A stretch of DNA of 64,000 nt from Geomobilimonas luticola (GCF_018476905.1 NZ_JAHCVK010000001.1:1240001-1304000); one strand, 5' to 3'; shown: positions 15,107-24,829, numbered from the stretch's first letter. Translations and numbers: made by a program. Notes: generated by a model from the sequence alone, not told the origin.

Positions 15107-15586
15107 TCAGGCGCTCAAAGCTGCGTTCTGAACCCAGCTTTGAACGGCTTCCCGTTTCCGAAAGTCTGTCAATTCCCATCGCCAGTGCATCATAGCGCAT
15201 TCATCGGAACAATAGGATACAACCCGAATGCGCGGGTCGTCTTCCTCGGTGAACCTCACATGAATCATGCCGACCTTCTGCCGGGGCGAGGTGCAGGCTT
15301 CACAATGTTGAACTGCCGGGCCATTGAGTCCGTCATCATTGCTGACTGACAGGAACCGAGTGCCAGATGTGTTGATGAAGGTGTGGTGCCAATAGGCGTC
15401 TCCTTCGACAACCAGGATATTGCGTAGGTGATGGCATGACAATTCCTGGGTGTAGCTTCTGTTACAAAAAGGGCAAGTCCCACGATCGAAGTGGTCGCTT
15501 ATCCCGGAAATCATGGTCAGCACCCCAGGAGTGAGATCCTTATGATCACAGACAACGGGCTTGCCTTCGTGGTCCCAGAGAATCAT
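15107..15586 (-). CDS. Zinc-finger-like hypothetical protein (159 aa) downstream of recombinase
   Basis: Start overlaps the recombinase stop as ATGA. It contains CPFC, HCEAC and YCSDEC, with an HH pair (CHHLRN), so at least one zinc site is expected. There is no signal peptide or membrane segment. Being coupled to a tyrosine recombinase, it may be an accessory DNA-binding factor. I recognise no family. Confidence 0.65.
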   Translation of the reverse strand: MILWDHEGKPVVCDHKDLTPGVLTMISGISDHFDRGTCPFCNRSYTQELSCHHLRNILVVEGDAYWHHTFINTSGTRFLSVSNDDGLNGPAVQHCEACTSPRQKVGMIHVRFTEEDDPRIRVVSYCSDECAMMHWRWELTDFRKREAVQSWVQNAALSA

Positions 15587-16671
15587 GGAGACTCCTCTGT
15601 CTCCTGATCAGGAGCCGATGGGATGCATGAATCACCAACCGGCGGTGTCGGCGCCGTAGTGATTGCCAGAGGAATTTTCCTGGTGAAGCGTTTATGCTCC
15701 CGGCCACTGGCGGCATAGATGGCGCTGGTGCTGATGTCCTCATGACGCAGCGTATCCTGAACAGCCCGGATGTCCTTGGTGACATCGTATAGCATTGTGC
15801 CGCAGGTGTGCCGCAGGGCATGGCAGGAAACCCGTTTCCGTTTCAGGCCGGCTTTGCTCAGGTAGCCGTCAATGACGCTATTGAGGCCGATACGCGATAT
15901 CCGCCCCCTGCCTCGGCCATTCTTGCGCACGCTGAGAAACATTGGCGTAACAAACGCTTGCCGGTGATGGATGGTGGTTTCCTCGACGGTGACCTCACCC
16001 CTGGCCGCAAGGTAGGCCCGGATGGCGGCCACTGTATCTTCCCGGGGATAGATATAACCATCTTTGCGCTTGCCGTGGACCAGGATGCGCACACCACCCT
16101 CGACGTCTTCGATGTCTTCGACGTTGGCCCGTTTGATTTCGACACGACGGAGCCCTTCGAGCAGCATAAGGGCTATGATGGCCCGGTCGCGCAATCCCTT
16201 GATGCTGCCCAGTTCGGGAAGGTGCATGATTAGCAGTTCCGCCTGGCCGGCGGTAAGATGCTTTTGCTCAGATTTAGCTTCCCGTGCGACAGGGGGGCGA
16301 ACATTGGCCGCCGGATTGATGGCGATCAACCCCCGGTTCATGGCGACCTGGTAAAATCGTCTGATGACGGTCAGCTTCACCGCGATTGACGATGCTTTCA
16401 TGCCGGCCTGGATGAGTTCGTGGCGAAAGCTCTCCACATCGGCCTGGGTCATGGCAGCCGGAGTGATGCCACGGGCGTTACACCAGCGGAGCCAATGGTT
16501 GAGGTGGGACGTGTAGGTTTTGATCGTGTCTTCGCGTGGATCACCCAGGGCAACTTCACGTTCCAGCCAGTTTCGTACTGCGGCTTCAAGATCCGCTGGC
16601 AGGTTGTCGGGGATCTGGCTGGAGATCAGTGCCGAATGGGGGCCACCGGTCGGGATGATGTCATTATTCAT
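15583..16671 (-). CDS. Tyrosine recombinase / integrase (XerC/D-like)
   Basis: 362 aa. Residues 25-115 form the SAM-like core-binding domain (WLEREVALGD, then LNHWLRWCNARG). The catalytic domain has R175 (LEGLRRVE), K201 in the beta-hairpin, H284-x-x-R287 (HALRHT), H310 (LRHED) and nucleophile Y319 (SAIYA): the complete RKHRHY set. It is likely the mobility enzyme of a small element nested inside this island rather than of the whole ICE, because it lies mid-island between two unrelated modules. It is coupled to the 159-aa gene and follows a 119-aa gene by an 8-base overlap. Confidence 0.92.
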   Translation of the reverse strand: MNNDIIPTGGPHSALISSQIPDNLPADLEAAVRNWLEREVALGDPREDTIKTYTSHLNHWLRWCNARGITPAAMTQADVESFRHELIQAGMKASSIAVKLTVIRRFYQVAMNRGLIAINPAANVRPPVAREAKSEQKHLTAGQAELLIMHLPELGSIKGLRDRAIIALMLLEGLRRVEIKRANVEDIEDVEGGVRILVHGKRKDGYIYPREDTVAAIRAYLAARGEVTVEETTIHHRQAFVTPMFLSVRKNGRGRGRISRIGLNSVIDGYLSKAGLKRKRVSCHALRHTCGTMLYDVTKDIRAVQDTLRHEDISTSAIYAASGREHKRFTRKIPLAITTAPTPPVGDSCIPSAPDQETEESP

Positions 16672-17023
16672 GCGAATGCTCCGATTCGTTGCAGTTCAGG
16701 GAGGTTTGCGCTACGGCGCTGACAAACCCGCTGATGAAAGCCATGACTTCCCGAGGAGGGCCGTGGTAGAGCGATACACTTGGCACCCGGTCTGGCCGTG
16801 GGCGTCGATAAAGACGGTTAACGGTGAACCCGGTCCCGGTTCGCTCGACCTTCAGACCCGAGTCCCAGGATTTGAGCTGATTGTTGTTTGCTGAAATACA
16901 CGCTTTGCTGAGAGCGCGTTCCGTGATCTTTGACAACCTGCCCCCCCTTGTAATTTTCTGTCGAAGTGTGACGTAAAACCGGCCAGTCAGTTGGCCGTTT
17001 TTTTGGGCGGAATACCTATACAT
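16664..17023 (-). CDS. Hypothetical protein upstream of recombinase (119 aa)
   Basis: ATG at 17023 lacks a clear ribosome-binding site, and the first 45 bases contain a plus-strand terminator-like hairpin, so the true start may be internal. The body is basic (RRPRPDRVP) without recognised domains. It overlaps the recombinase start by 8 bases. The nearby inverted repeat CTATACAT/ATGTATAG overlaps its ATG. Possibly a small excisionase-like or accessory protein, but no homology is claimed. Confidence 0.45.
   Translation of the reverse strand: MYRYSAQKNGQLTGRFYVTLRQKITRGGRLSKITERALSKACISANNNQLKSWDSGLKVERTGTGFTVNRLYRRPRPDRVPSVSLYHGPPREVMAFISGFVSAVAQTSLNCNESEHSHE
16980..17004 (+). terminator. Terminator-like hairpin on plus strand
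   Basis: CGGCCA (16980-16985), loop GTCAGT, TGGCCG (16992-16997), then seven T. It reads as a terminator for plus-strand transcription, though no plus-strand gene precedes it directly. It sits inside the 5' end of the 119-aa minus-strand ORF. Confidence 0.45.
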
Positions 17024-17041
17024 AATTGGGGAAATGTATAG
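17016..17041. repeat. Inverted repeat near recombinase module (possible att or operator)
   Basis: CTATACAT (17016-17023), 10-base spacer AATTGGGGAA, ATGTATAG (17034-17041). Perfect 8-bp arms. Tyrosine recombinase core sites have inverted arms around a 6-8 base spacer, so this is close but not exact. It could equally be a regulator site. Confidence 0.4.
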
Positions 17042-17102
17042 TTATCCGTCTAATTCAGCCGATTACAGATTCTTGTCGAACATTGACTGAGAAATAGACA
17101 TC

Positions 17103-17366
17103 TCATTTCAGTGGCGTCTCCCGGTACCCCTTGCGTGTCTTCTCGCGATAAAGGCGATTAGCTTCCTTAATGGCATCCTCAATTTTAGGGTACCATTCCT
17201 CTTTACATCGCACCCGATAACCGATCCTGCCCCATGCCCTGAACAGGACTACATGGAATAGCCCCTGGCAGACCTCCAGGAAGTAGATCCGTCGGCGGTT
17301 CAGTGCCGGGTTGATCAGGACGAGTTGACACCGGGAGTAACCGGTGAACCTCGAAGTGACTGACAT
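17103..17366 (-). CDS. WGR-domain protein (87 aa)
   Basis: The WGR domain signature is clear: FHVVLFRAWGRIGYRV around residues 37-52, followed by the WYPKIEDAIKEANRLYREK helix. Family knowledge: WGR domains bind nucleic acid ends in PARP proteins and occur as short stand-alone proteins on plasmids and ICEs. Here it is almost only the domain. It lies 79 bases from the 119-aa gene on the same strand, so it may belong to the recombinase module. Confidence 0.85.
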   Translation of the reverse strand: MSVTSRFTGYSRCQLVLINPALNRRRIYFLEVCQGLFHVVLFRAWGRIGYRVRCKEEWYPKIEDAIKEANRLYREKTRKGYRETPLK

Positions 17367-17836
17367 TAACGTCTCTGTGGCAGCGGAAATTTATTGCTTC
17401 TATTATGTATATCTATTGGGGGGGAAGGTGCAGCGGGGTTTTTCTTGTAAATACTGGGACTGCGTCAACTACTTTGGCTAACGACCATAATGTTACGCCG
17501 GCTTTTATCGATAGGCAGTCTGTTCTTCTCTGGTTGATTCAAAGAGTGAGACTATGTGCCGATTCGGGATGATCAGGCAGTGGCCAGGGGAAACGTGGTA
17601 ACCGTCATAGATGGCAATGGCAGGGGGTATTGACCCTTAATTAATCTAAAGCTGTTTGAAGTGCAGAAGGGACAGCAGACTGTTTGTTATTACCATGTAA
17701 TGTCACATTTTTTCGCAGACCCCATTATTATTTTCATATGCGCATTTGAACTAAAGCGTAGGTATATTGTTCGAGGAAGTCTTATATCCCTACTAACTCA
17801 TTAACAACTCATTGCCCGAAACACAATAACTTGGTT
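17367..17836. other. 470-bp non-coding stretch between recombinase and helicase modules
   Basis: No convincing ORF, tRNA or terminator. It holds a G-run (TTGGGGGGGAAGG near 17420) and a near-repeat of AACTCATT (about 17795-17813). Some segments read like decayed coding or transposon-end sequence, but I could not identify an insertion sequence. It may mark the junction between two separately acquired modules. Confidence 0.4.
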
Positions 17837-20800
17837 TCACAAGGGCGGCTCAAGATTAATACTTAACTGTTGAGTAATTCGCGAAGCCTCGGATTCAGGA
17901 AACCTGGATAGCAGGTATTCAACCAGATCCTCTTGCCTTGCCTGACCAAAAACCATTCGATAGACAACAAGCGATTTACGCAACGCAATTAGGCGATCAC
18001 GATCCCTGCTGAGTGGTAATGTTGGAACATGTCGCTCAATTTTAGCCCCACCCACCAAAGGGTAAATCCAGAATGGCACAAGATCAGTCGCATCGCCTGC
18101 ACGATCTTGCTTCCCATGGTCAAAAATAGCCTCCCATGGATCATTTTTTTCTGCTGATCTGACTTTACTCACTCCATAATAACTTGCAAGATTCTTGCGA
18201 ACGGCATGTCCTTTGTAACGATGAACACGTCCTTCCCGCTGTTCCATATCAACAGGGTTCGAAGGTAGATTCCAGTGAACAACGGCATGGCAATAGGTGT
18301 GAAAGTCGAGACCTTCCTGTCCCACTGAAGTCGTCGCCAAAACAAACGGCCAGAACGGAGAATTGAAAGCATCCCTTACCTGCCCCGCCCGGGTGATAAC
18401 AGCGCCATCATCGTTTTTTTCCTCCCCAAAGCGGAGAGCAAAATGCCCACGCATTCTTTTTCCTTCCACCTTGACGGTATTGCTATCTATATTTACGACA
18501 ACGTCATCTACCCCAAGGGTTGACGTTCGTAGACTGAGCGATTCCCCCATAACCATGGAAACTTGCCGGGCGATCTCCCCTGGCGCATGATCTACAAGGC
18601 CCAGCGACTCTCGCAGGGTATGAGCATATTCATCTAGAACCGACTGCAATCCCCCTGCCGCAGAGTATTCAACTACTCTCCGCCAGTAAGGTTCTTCACG
18701 ATTCAGGCCTCTTATAAAGGCTGTCACTTCGGGGAGATTGAACAGGGATCGAAAACGCCAGGCAACCTGCCCGGCATACCCTTTAATGACCGAGGTAATG
18801 TTATTGACCCCTCCGGTAACCCTGGCTAGCGACCGGAGAGCGGAGACACCCGGTCCTGCAAGCGCGATTTGTGCAAGGACGCGGGATAAATCAGCCGGCT
18901 TTCGGCCTAAAGTAAGTTCGCCATTTGCCAGCTTCAGGGCATATTCCACATGAGAAGACCAGGCAGACTCGTCCTCGCCGCCTTCTTGCTGATCATGGGT
19001 GCCGTCAGACCAACTACCCGCTAGGTTAGGGGAACGCAACCATTCTCTTGACAATTCGGCATCAAATTGGAGATCAAGAAGAATCGGCGCTGCCCAGTAC
19101 CATGTTTCGTCTTCGGGACCGGTACCTTCGCCCCCAGACTTAATACTTACCAGCAGTTGTTCAATTACCCGCTCTGCCCATTCAAGGACCTCTACCAGAG
19201 ACGGCAAGTCAAGACTTGTTTCATACTGGAGCGGGTCGCAATACTTCGTAAGGGTTGTACACGGATAGAGGAGGCCGAGCAATGGCATGCCGGTTAATCG
19301 TTCGTCAGTGCGGGCAAAGCGAAGGAGGGGGCGTCGCCGCTTCCTGGCGTCCAGCGAATTCTCAGGATGTTCTTCGAAAGAGGAAATCATCCTTCTCTCG
19401 ACAGCATAACTGAGCATCGTGGCCACGACCTTGGGAACCATCCGCCACGAGGAAAAAACCAGTCGCTTGGTAAATTTACGTAAGGCAGGATCTGCGAAAG
19501 GTCCCTCAAGCCGGTAATACGGAAGAGCCGGGGGAATCCAAAGTAACTGCCAGGCACCGGTCTCTATAACATCTGCATGCAATGCGCGCAGGCGAGAATT
19601 GTTAGGATCAATTTCGTGATATTTGACAATTTCACCCCAAGGAAGGAGAAGGTTATCAGCGGTAGTAAGGGCTTCGGCAAGTTCTTCATTTTTATTTGAA
19701 ATGCAGATGGCGTCCACGAAAACCTGTTTCAGCTTGTAGTCATCCATGAAATTGAGCAGATACGGAGCTGACTTCCAGTACTCTAGAACATTACCCTGAT
19801 CCAGAACTTTCGTTATTTTCTGCATCCCCAGGAAAGAATTCAGATCCTGAGTTTCGAGAGTTACGTTGACAGGGGGTATTTCCATAAGCATGCCATCACG
19901 GTCTTCTGTTGCTGCGAGCCGCTCTGTCCGAACCATGATTCGGCGAAGTTGCGCTTCCAGACCAAGTTTGGATTCTTCGAGCATTTCGCTGCTGCCGTTC
20001 CCAAGGCGATAAAGTTCCCGACGATAATTACCCACCAGCTTTTCGAAGAGAGGGGAATTCCCCGGCTCCAGGAAACGCATGGTACGCATGAAATCCTCAT
20101 AATGGTCATCTTCGCCAGATTCCTCGGAGAGCGTGTACATCTTGTAGGGAGTCGCAGAAAGAAGAAGAACACGAGCACAGGAGTTTTCATCCGCATAATC
20201 AAATAGGCCATGGGCAAGCCGGCTCGTCTCGCTTTCCGCGTCCAGAAGATGCTTGAAACGCTGGAACTCGTCCAGAATGATAAGATCCGGCTCCAACGCG
20301 GCCAGACACGTTTCTGCAAGCAAAGATCGCATTTCCCCGACGAAGTTCAGACGCTCCCGTTTCTCTACATCAGGAATGTTTTCATATTTGCGTGCCCGAG
20401 CGAAACTGCTGCAGAGGCTATCAAAGCGAGACCTAAAATCTGTTCGACCAGCTTCCTTGTCATTCTTTACATACCTGGTCAGAACATCGGCGAACTTCTG
20501 GGCCAGGGATGAATCAATATGGTTTCTCTCGCGGTACCCATTAACAAGTGCGCGGAAACGGTCCTTGTCGGCGTATCCTTGCAGAACATTGAAAGGGCCG
20601 GTGCTCCCCTCAATCCCCCACGCCCTGTTCAGAAGCCAGTAGAGCAAAGCACGCTCATCGGCAGTTCCCAGACTCGATTTGAGGTCAAAAGATGTGCTCG
20701 GGGTAAACGAGATGAAATTCAGTTTGTTTTCCTGCAGGGACTTGATCTCAATCGGCAGGAGGGTTATCCGTGATGAGAGGGCGAACTCACTCTGCCCGCT

Positions 20801-21088
20801 TGGTTTGAGCCTATTGATATTCTGACGTGCGATGTCAGCATTGGAGCAGATGTAGACGATATCTATACGCGGAACCTTATCCCACAGATGCTCGATTGCC
20901 TTGGCAATGACCCCCCTTGCGACCATTGTCTTGCCAAGACCGACTTCATCGGCGACGAGAAACCTATGCGAGGGATCATCATTGCCATAAAGCCGAGAGA
21001 ATACGTAATCAACCGTTCTGCGTTGGAAGTCCTTCAACCCAGCGAGAATGGATATTGTATTCGGCCGCACTGCGTTCTTTACCGACAT
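17837..21088 (-). CDS. SNF2/DEAD-like helicase (1083 aa) of helicase-PLD-DUF6361 set
   Basis: ATG at 21088 shares one base with the upstream stop (TAATG) and has AGGAA upstream; a longer frame to 21127 is less likely. Superfamily 2 motifs: Q-like FQRRTVDYVF, Walker A ADEVGLGKT (about residue 47), DEFQ as motif II, LLLSATPYK as motif III, and near the C-terminus GQEGLDFH and REGRVHRYKG as motifs V and VI. The long middle region is unassigned. Family knowledge: similar helicases next to PLD proteins occur in defence islands. It should be an ATP-driven dsDNA translocase feeding the PLD-type partner. Last gene of the three-gene operon. Confidence 0.85.
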   Translation of the reverse strand: MSVKNAVRPNTISILAGLKDFQRRTVDYVFSRLYGNDDPSHRFLVADEVGLGKTMVARGVIAKAIEHLWDKVPRIDIVYICSNADIARQNINRLKPSGQSEFALSSRITLLPIEIKSLQENKLNFISFTPSTSFDLKSSLGTADERALLYWLLNRAWGIEGSTGPFNVLQGYADKDRFRALVNGYRERNHIDSSLAQKFADVLTRYVKNDKEAGRTDFRSRFDSLCSSFARARKYENIPDVEKRERLNFVGEMRSLLAETCLAALEPDLIILDEFQRFKHLLDAESETSRLAHGLFDYADENSCARVLLLSATPYKMYTLSEESGEDDHYEDFMRTMRFLEPGNSPLFEKLVGNYRRELYRLGNGSSEMLEESKLGLEAQLRRIMVRTERLAATEDRDGMLMEIPPVNVTLETQDLNSFLGMQKITKVLDQGNVLEYWKSAPYLLNFMDDYKLKQVFVDAICISNKNEELAEALTTADNLLLPWGEIVKYHEIDPNNSRLRALHADVIETGAWQLLWIPPALPYYRLEGPFADPALRKFTKRLVFSSWRMVPKVVATMLSYAVERRMISSFEEHPENSLDARKRRRPLLRFARTDERLTGMPLLGLLYPCTTLTKYCDPLQYETSLDLPSLVEVLEWAERVIEQLLVSIKSGGEGTGPEDETWYWAAPILLDLQFDAELSREWLRSPNLAGSWSDGTHDQQEGGEDESAWSSHVEYALKLANGELTLGRKPADLSRVLAQIALAGPGVSALRSLARVTGGVNNITSVIKGYAGQVAWRFRSLFNLPEVTAFIRGLNREEPYWRRVVEYSAAGGLQSVLDEYAHTLRESLGLVDHAPGEIARQVSMVMGESLSLRTSTLGVDDVVVNIDSNTVKVEGKRMRGHFALRFGEEKNDDGAVITRAGQVRDAFNSPFWPFVLATTSVGQEGLDFHTYCHAVVHWNLPSNPVDMEQREGRVHRYKGHAVRKNLASYYGVSKVRSAEKNDPWEAIFDHGKQDRAGDATDLVPFWIYPLVGGAKIERHVPTLPLSRDRDRLIALRKSLVVYRMVFGQARQEDLVEYLLSRFPESEASRITQQLSINLEPPL

Positions 21089-22935
21089 TATCGGTTCCTT
21101 TCCCGTGCAGCCCAGATCGGTTTCCATATAGCGTCGAAACTCTCAGGAAGAAGCAGTTGTCCATCCTCGGTTTTTCTTAGGTCAGCAACAAGGCGCTCTA
21201 TCTGATCCAGTTTTGCAGGATTGCGCTCCAGCGTGCGGACCATTGTTTCAAACAGGGGAATACCGGCGCCAGAGGAACCATTGCCTGCGCCTCCCGATAG
21301 CAATGCCCGACCGTTGAGAATCGCCTGATAGACGTCGCCTCCACCTTCTGCCAGCAGCATAAAAATGAACTTGATCACTTGGTCACGTGTTTTAAGCAGC
21401 GACTTCATGATGCGGTCTGAACGATCCTCAGGCGCTCCATCGAGCGGCAGATTTAAAACAAATCGGCAACCGAACTTTTTCTCGTTCCTGCTTGCCGTCA
21501 CCTCAAAGGCGAAAAAAGATGTTAAAGCCTCAAAAGAAACCTTGATAAATTCAGCAACATTTCCTGGGTCCTTCTTTACTTCAATCCCCATGGCATCACT
21601 AAGAGTAATGGGCCAGCAACGTATCGAGACCCCGACAGGAAGAAGGAGACCCTTATTCCCTTGATGAACAAGCTGCAGCCGAAAAAGGTCTTGTTCCTCC
21701 AGACCCATTACGTTTACCGACAGTCCGATGGCGGCAAGGCTTCGGCATACATCAGTTGCAGTATCTTCCAGCGCTTTCATCTCCAGATCGACGGGAGTTG
21801 AATCAGGATTTGGGGAGTACTCCTGCAGCAGTTTCATGAAACCTGTTCTCTCGCCTGTCTGAGGCGTCAGGGTATTGATCCCCCATCGACTTTTCTTACC
21901 GGTCAATTGGACTAGAAATTCCACATTGTTTTTGAAGGCGGCATTGGTGGCATTCGCGGAACCGGTCCACACGTTTGCATTCCAACCGGCATCGGCAACG
22001 AAGAGCTTAGCATGCAAACCTGACAGAGAATTCCCCTTTTCTTTTTCAGGCTCCGCTCCCCCATCATCATCCGGATCTGCTGCAGGACTTAGCAGATAAA
22101 CCCGCTCAAAACAGTTTAGGGTCGCTGGAGCAAGAGTGTCGAGTTCCTCAGTACGTGACACTAGAATATGCCCCTGGCCGACCTTGGCAATGCGGGAAAG
22201 TAGGCCATCCGAAACAAACGGAGAGACTATCAGCATGCGATCGATACGCGTTTCAAACGGCCAACGACGGGCTCCCTTGAAACCGAGTGGCCAGAAAGAG
22301 ATTTCATCGAATCCGTCCGGCAGTTCGAAACTTACCCGGCGCAGTTCATGCTGGATCATATCAACGGTTGTCTTAATTTGGTCAGGAATCTGGCGGAGCG
22401 CTAATTCTGGGAGTGCTGCGACAAAATCACCAAGAGGATTGTTGGTACCAAATGCCCGCTGCCTGTCGGCTAACACGCCCTCAAGGACAAGTGCGGTGTC
22501 CCAGGATCGGTCAAAAGTGAGATTACGGCTCAAGCATAAGAGCCGGTAGCGGGTCTGAGCATCTGGAGCGGTGAACCGAAGCACCCAAATTTTGGGGTGG
22601 AAAACTCCTTGATCATTGGGTGGCATGACTTCGAAGATCGACTTTTCCAGATATCCGTAAAGCTGGTGACTTCCCCGCGGCACAGAAATCTGGCCAGCCT
22701 GGCAGAATATACTTACACGCCCGGCATAACGTCGTAGCGTCTCAAGCAAGGCCAGAGGGTCTGCATTCAGATTACCGTTCTCATCTTCCCAATCAAAAAG
22801 TGTGAACGCCAGCGGCGCAATGAGAAGTGCCAGCAAATCCAGTGAAAAGGTGGTGCCGATTGCATGGTCGAGTTCGTAACCAGGGGGTGGGCGCAGTGAC
22901 TCCAGCAGGTGCCGACGGTCGTCTGGATCAAGCAT
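21088..22935 (-). CDS. Phospholipase D family protein (615 aa), putative nuclease
   Basis: AAGGAGG six bases before the ATG; overlaps the DUF6361 stop by 8 bases. Two HKD-like motifs: H113-P-K115 followed by SRNLTFD, and LHAKLFVADAG followed by GSANATNAAF (about residues 308-330). Together they form one PLD active site, more usual for DNA cleavage than for lipids in such contexts. The C-terminal 250 residues are unassigned. It sits between DUF6361 and a helicase, consistent with a nuclease of a three-protein system. It is not a close match to DrmC of DISARM, which is much shorter. Confidence 0.85.
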   Translation of the reverse strand: MLDPDDRRHLLESLRPPPGYELDHAIGTTFSLDLLALLIAPLAFTLFDWEDENGNLNADPLALLETLRRYAGRVSIFCQAGQISVPRGSHQLYGYLEKSIFEVMPPNDQGVFHPKIWVLRFTAPDAQTRYRLLCLSRNLTFDRSWDTALVLEGVLADRQRAFGTNNPLGDFVAALPELALRQIPDQIKTTVDMIQHELRRVSFELPDGFDEISFWPLGFKGARRWPFETRIDRMLIVSPFVSDGLLSRIAKVGQGHILVSRTEELDTLAPATLNCFERVYLLSPAADPDDDGGAEPEKEKGNSLSGLHAKLFVADAGWNANVWTGSANATNAAFKNNVEFLVQLTGKKSRWGINTLTPQTGERTGFMKLLQEYSPNPDSTPVDLEMKALEDTATDVCRSLAAIGLSVNVMGLEEQDLFRLQLVHQGNKGLLLPVGVSIRCWPITLSDAMGIEVKKDPGNVAEFIKVSFEALTSFFAFEVTASRNEKKFGCRFVLNLPLDGAPEDRSDRIMKSLLKTRDQVIKFIFMLLAEGGGDVYQAILNGRALLSGGAGNGSSGAGIPLFETMVRTLERNPAKLDQIERLVADLRKTEDGQLLLPESFDAIWKPIWAARERNR

Positions 22936-24151
22936 CTGCCCCTCCTTTTGCCAATCCTTTCAAGATATCTGAAACAATTCTCTGTGTCACCGGCCACCGG
23001 TAGTTGAGCTGGGTTGAACCGGCAGCACCGGTCCACAGTTCGAGTGCCCGAGTATTGTCCAGCCTGGCGAGAGTTGTTTTGAGCGCCCTTTCCCGCTCAT
23101 GAATCAGACGGCGCACCTGCTCATTGTCGGTGACGGTATCTCCATTAACTGAATTCAGTGTAATATCCAGCCAGGAATTTATGAAAAGTTTGGTTGGATA
23201 AGCTACCTGTTGCCCTGATGACTCGACAATTGACCAGAATTTTTTTCTATCCCATGAGATGAAGGCAGTATTCCTGTCTTTGATTCTAACAGCCCATCCA
23301 TCGAGCTCCTCTCTGTATTCGTCAGTCCATTTAACATTCTCTGCTTTTTCGGCCAGCATAAGGTTATAAAGCAGTGAAGCACCATGGATTGCTTCCGAAA
23401 AATTACGGGCATGTTTCAATTGTTCCTTTATTTGGTGTGGAAAGTCGCCGTACTGGCTATGCTCCCAGGGGTACTCAACCGGCTCGGTCATCACTCCTCG
23501 ATCCACCAGAAACGCCATCAGCGAATGAGTAACGCGGCTACAGATGCGCTCCCGGAGGTAATGCGCTTCATCAAAATTCAGCACAAATGTGGCAACCTTG
23601 GGGAAATCTTTCGGAGTGGGTGGGATAGTGGCATGCCAGTTTCGTGCAGCATGGCCTTCAGCGAGATCTCCATCATCAGTCCGCAAGGTCCGGGTGGACG
23701 ATTGATAAAAGGCATCAATTGAACGATGATACTGATCCTGAGAACCTGGGAATAGTCTGATGCCCCAGGCTCCCATCCCTTGCCAGTAAACATTGCTGGG
23801 AAGCCTCTTCAATGAAGCCCGCGCATCTATACCAATGGTTCCTTCCTTGTCATCAGATTTCGCAAGAGCGTCAATGAGGGCAACCTCTAGCGATCTGGCC
23901 TGCGCGGCAAACTGGTTCGACGGAATCTTTCGTTTTTCTAGGTCACGATGTATCCAGGGAATAAAGAGGAAATATTTCGCACGAGTCTGGATGGTCGTTG
24001 TTCCAGGAAAAAAGAGATCGGCGAAGGAATCACGCACTGCGCCGATGCCAAGTTCGTCACGTGTCCCTTTTTCATCAAATAGGTGAATTACGTCGAGCAT
24101 CTTGCGACGCTCTCGCTCGGAATAATCAAGCCAGGTGAATGTTGACGACAC
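22928..24151 (-). CDS. DUF6361 family protein (407 aa)
   Basis: GTG start with GGAGG nine bases upstream; an ATG start would lose the family N-terminus. The opening (FTWLDYSERERRKMLDVI, DELGIGAVRDSFADLFFPG, QTRAKYFLFIPWI) matches DUF6361 as I recall it. No catalytic motif is known for the family. It recurs beside a PLD-family gene and a helicase gene, as here, which suggests target recognition or regulation within that set. First gene of the operon. No signal peptide or membrane segment. Confidence 0.8.
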   Translation of the reverse strand: MSSTFTWLDYSERERRKMLDVIHLFDEKGTRDELGIGAVRDSFADLFFPGTTTIQTRAKYFLFIPWIHRDLEKRKIPSNQFAAQARSLEVALIDALAKSDDKEGTIGIDARASLKRLPSNVYWQGMGAWGIRLFPGSQDQYHRSIDAFYQSSTRTLRTDDGDLAEGHAARNWHATIPPTPKDFPKVATFVLNFDEAHYLRERICSRVTHSLMAFLVDRGVMTEPVEYPWEHSQYGDFPHQIKEQLKHARNFSEAIHGASLLYNLMLAEKAENVKWTDEYREELDGWAVRIKDRNTAFISWDRKKFWSIVESSGQQVAYPTKLFINSWLDITLNSVNGDTVTDNEQVRRLIHERERALKTTLARLDNTRALELWTGAAGSTQLNYRWPVTQRIVSDILKGLAKGGADA

Positions 24152-24274
24152 GGAAATATCCTCCAGTCAAACTTCGAGCCTACAAACTACATTGATATTG
24201 CATTTATCAGAAATCGGCAATTGACCGTTAGTTGGCACAGGCAAGAGTACTTGTACATCGGAGAGCCTGAAATG

Positions 24275-24715
24275 CTACCCCGCAGCAAGTTCCTCAGATG
24301 CTTTCTTTCTTGAAGCAGCTACCGCTGCCTGAAGAGAATCCGGAAGTTGAGCATACAGCACCGTTATATTTCCTGGCAGTTTCCCAGCACTTATCTCTCC
24401 AGCAACGAGTTTCCTCATTTCTGGGTCAGTGTAAATCAGCAATCGTTCGACATCTCCTCCTACCATCGATAGGAACAGAGCATCAGCACGAACTTTAGAT
24501 AATTTACCTCTGCCTACTGAGCCGTTTGGAACCAGGGGGGTGCTAGTCGAAATAAACGCAACAATCTTACCATCATTGCTAACAGCACTAAACTCTACTT
24601 CCCCACCTGTGATGAGTCTGTAGTTTGATTTCTGAAATATCTGGTTGTATCTCTCCTTGAGAAACGAAGTTCTCACCCATTCTGCGGCACATTTTTGCAA
24701 AGATGTATCTGCCAT
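24275..24715 (-). CDS. Hypothetical protein (146 aa)
   Basis: GGAGGTGTC precedes the ATG. Central alpha/beta region with VEFSAVSNDGKIVAFIST and RADALFLSMVGGDVERLLIYTD. This pattern (charged start, core strands, ADALFL) recalls small nuclease-like folds with a VEFD/E strand, but the ExK residues are not visible, so I do not call one. A separate transcription unit between the helicase set and the ArdC-like gene. Confidence 0.6.
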   Translation of the reverse strand: MADTSLQKCAAEWVRTSFLKERYNQIFQKSNYRLITGGEVEFSAVSNDGKIVAFISTSTPLVPNGSVGRGKLSKVRADALFLSMVGGDVERLLIYTDPEMRKLVAGEISAGKLPGNITVLYAQLPDSLQAAVAASRKKASEELAAG

Positions 24716-24829
24716 GACACCTCCAAATATACGCGAGAATATGCTCGGTCAATTGTTGCTACGATTTTAAGCAGTTACGTTGGTTCCACCATCCCCCGAA
24801 ATCAGCCAGACATATTATGACAAATCTAC

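Noticed and set aside
17367-17836. Insertion sequence remnant
   Set aside because: No transposase fragment or terminal inverted repeats could be recognised by eye.
17837-24151. DISARM system
   Set aside because: Helicase and PLD protein present, but no DUF1998 (DrmB) gene or own methyltransferase; PLD protein far longer than DrmC.
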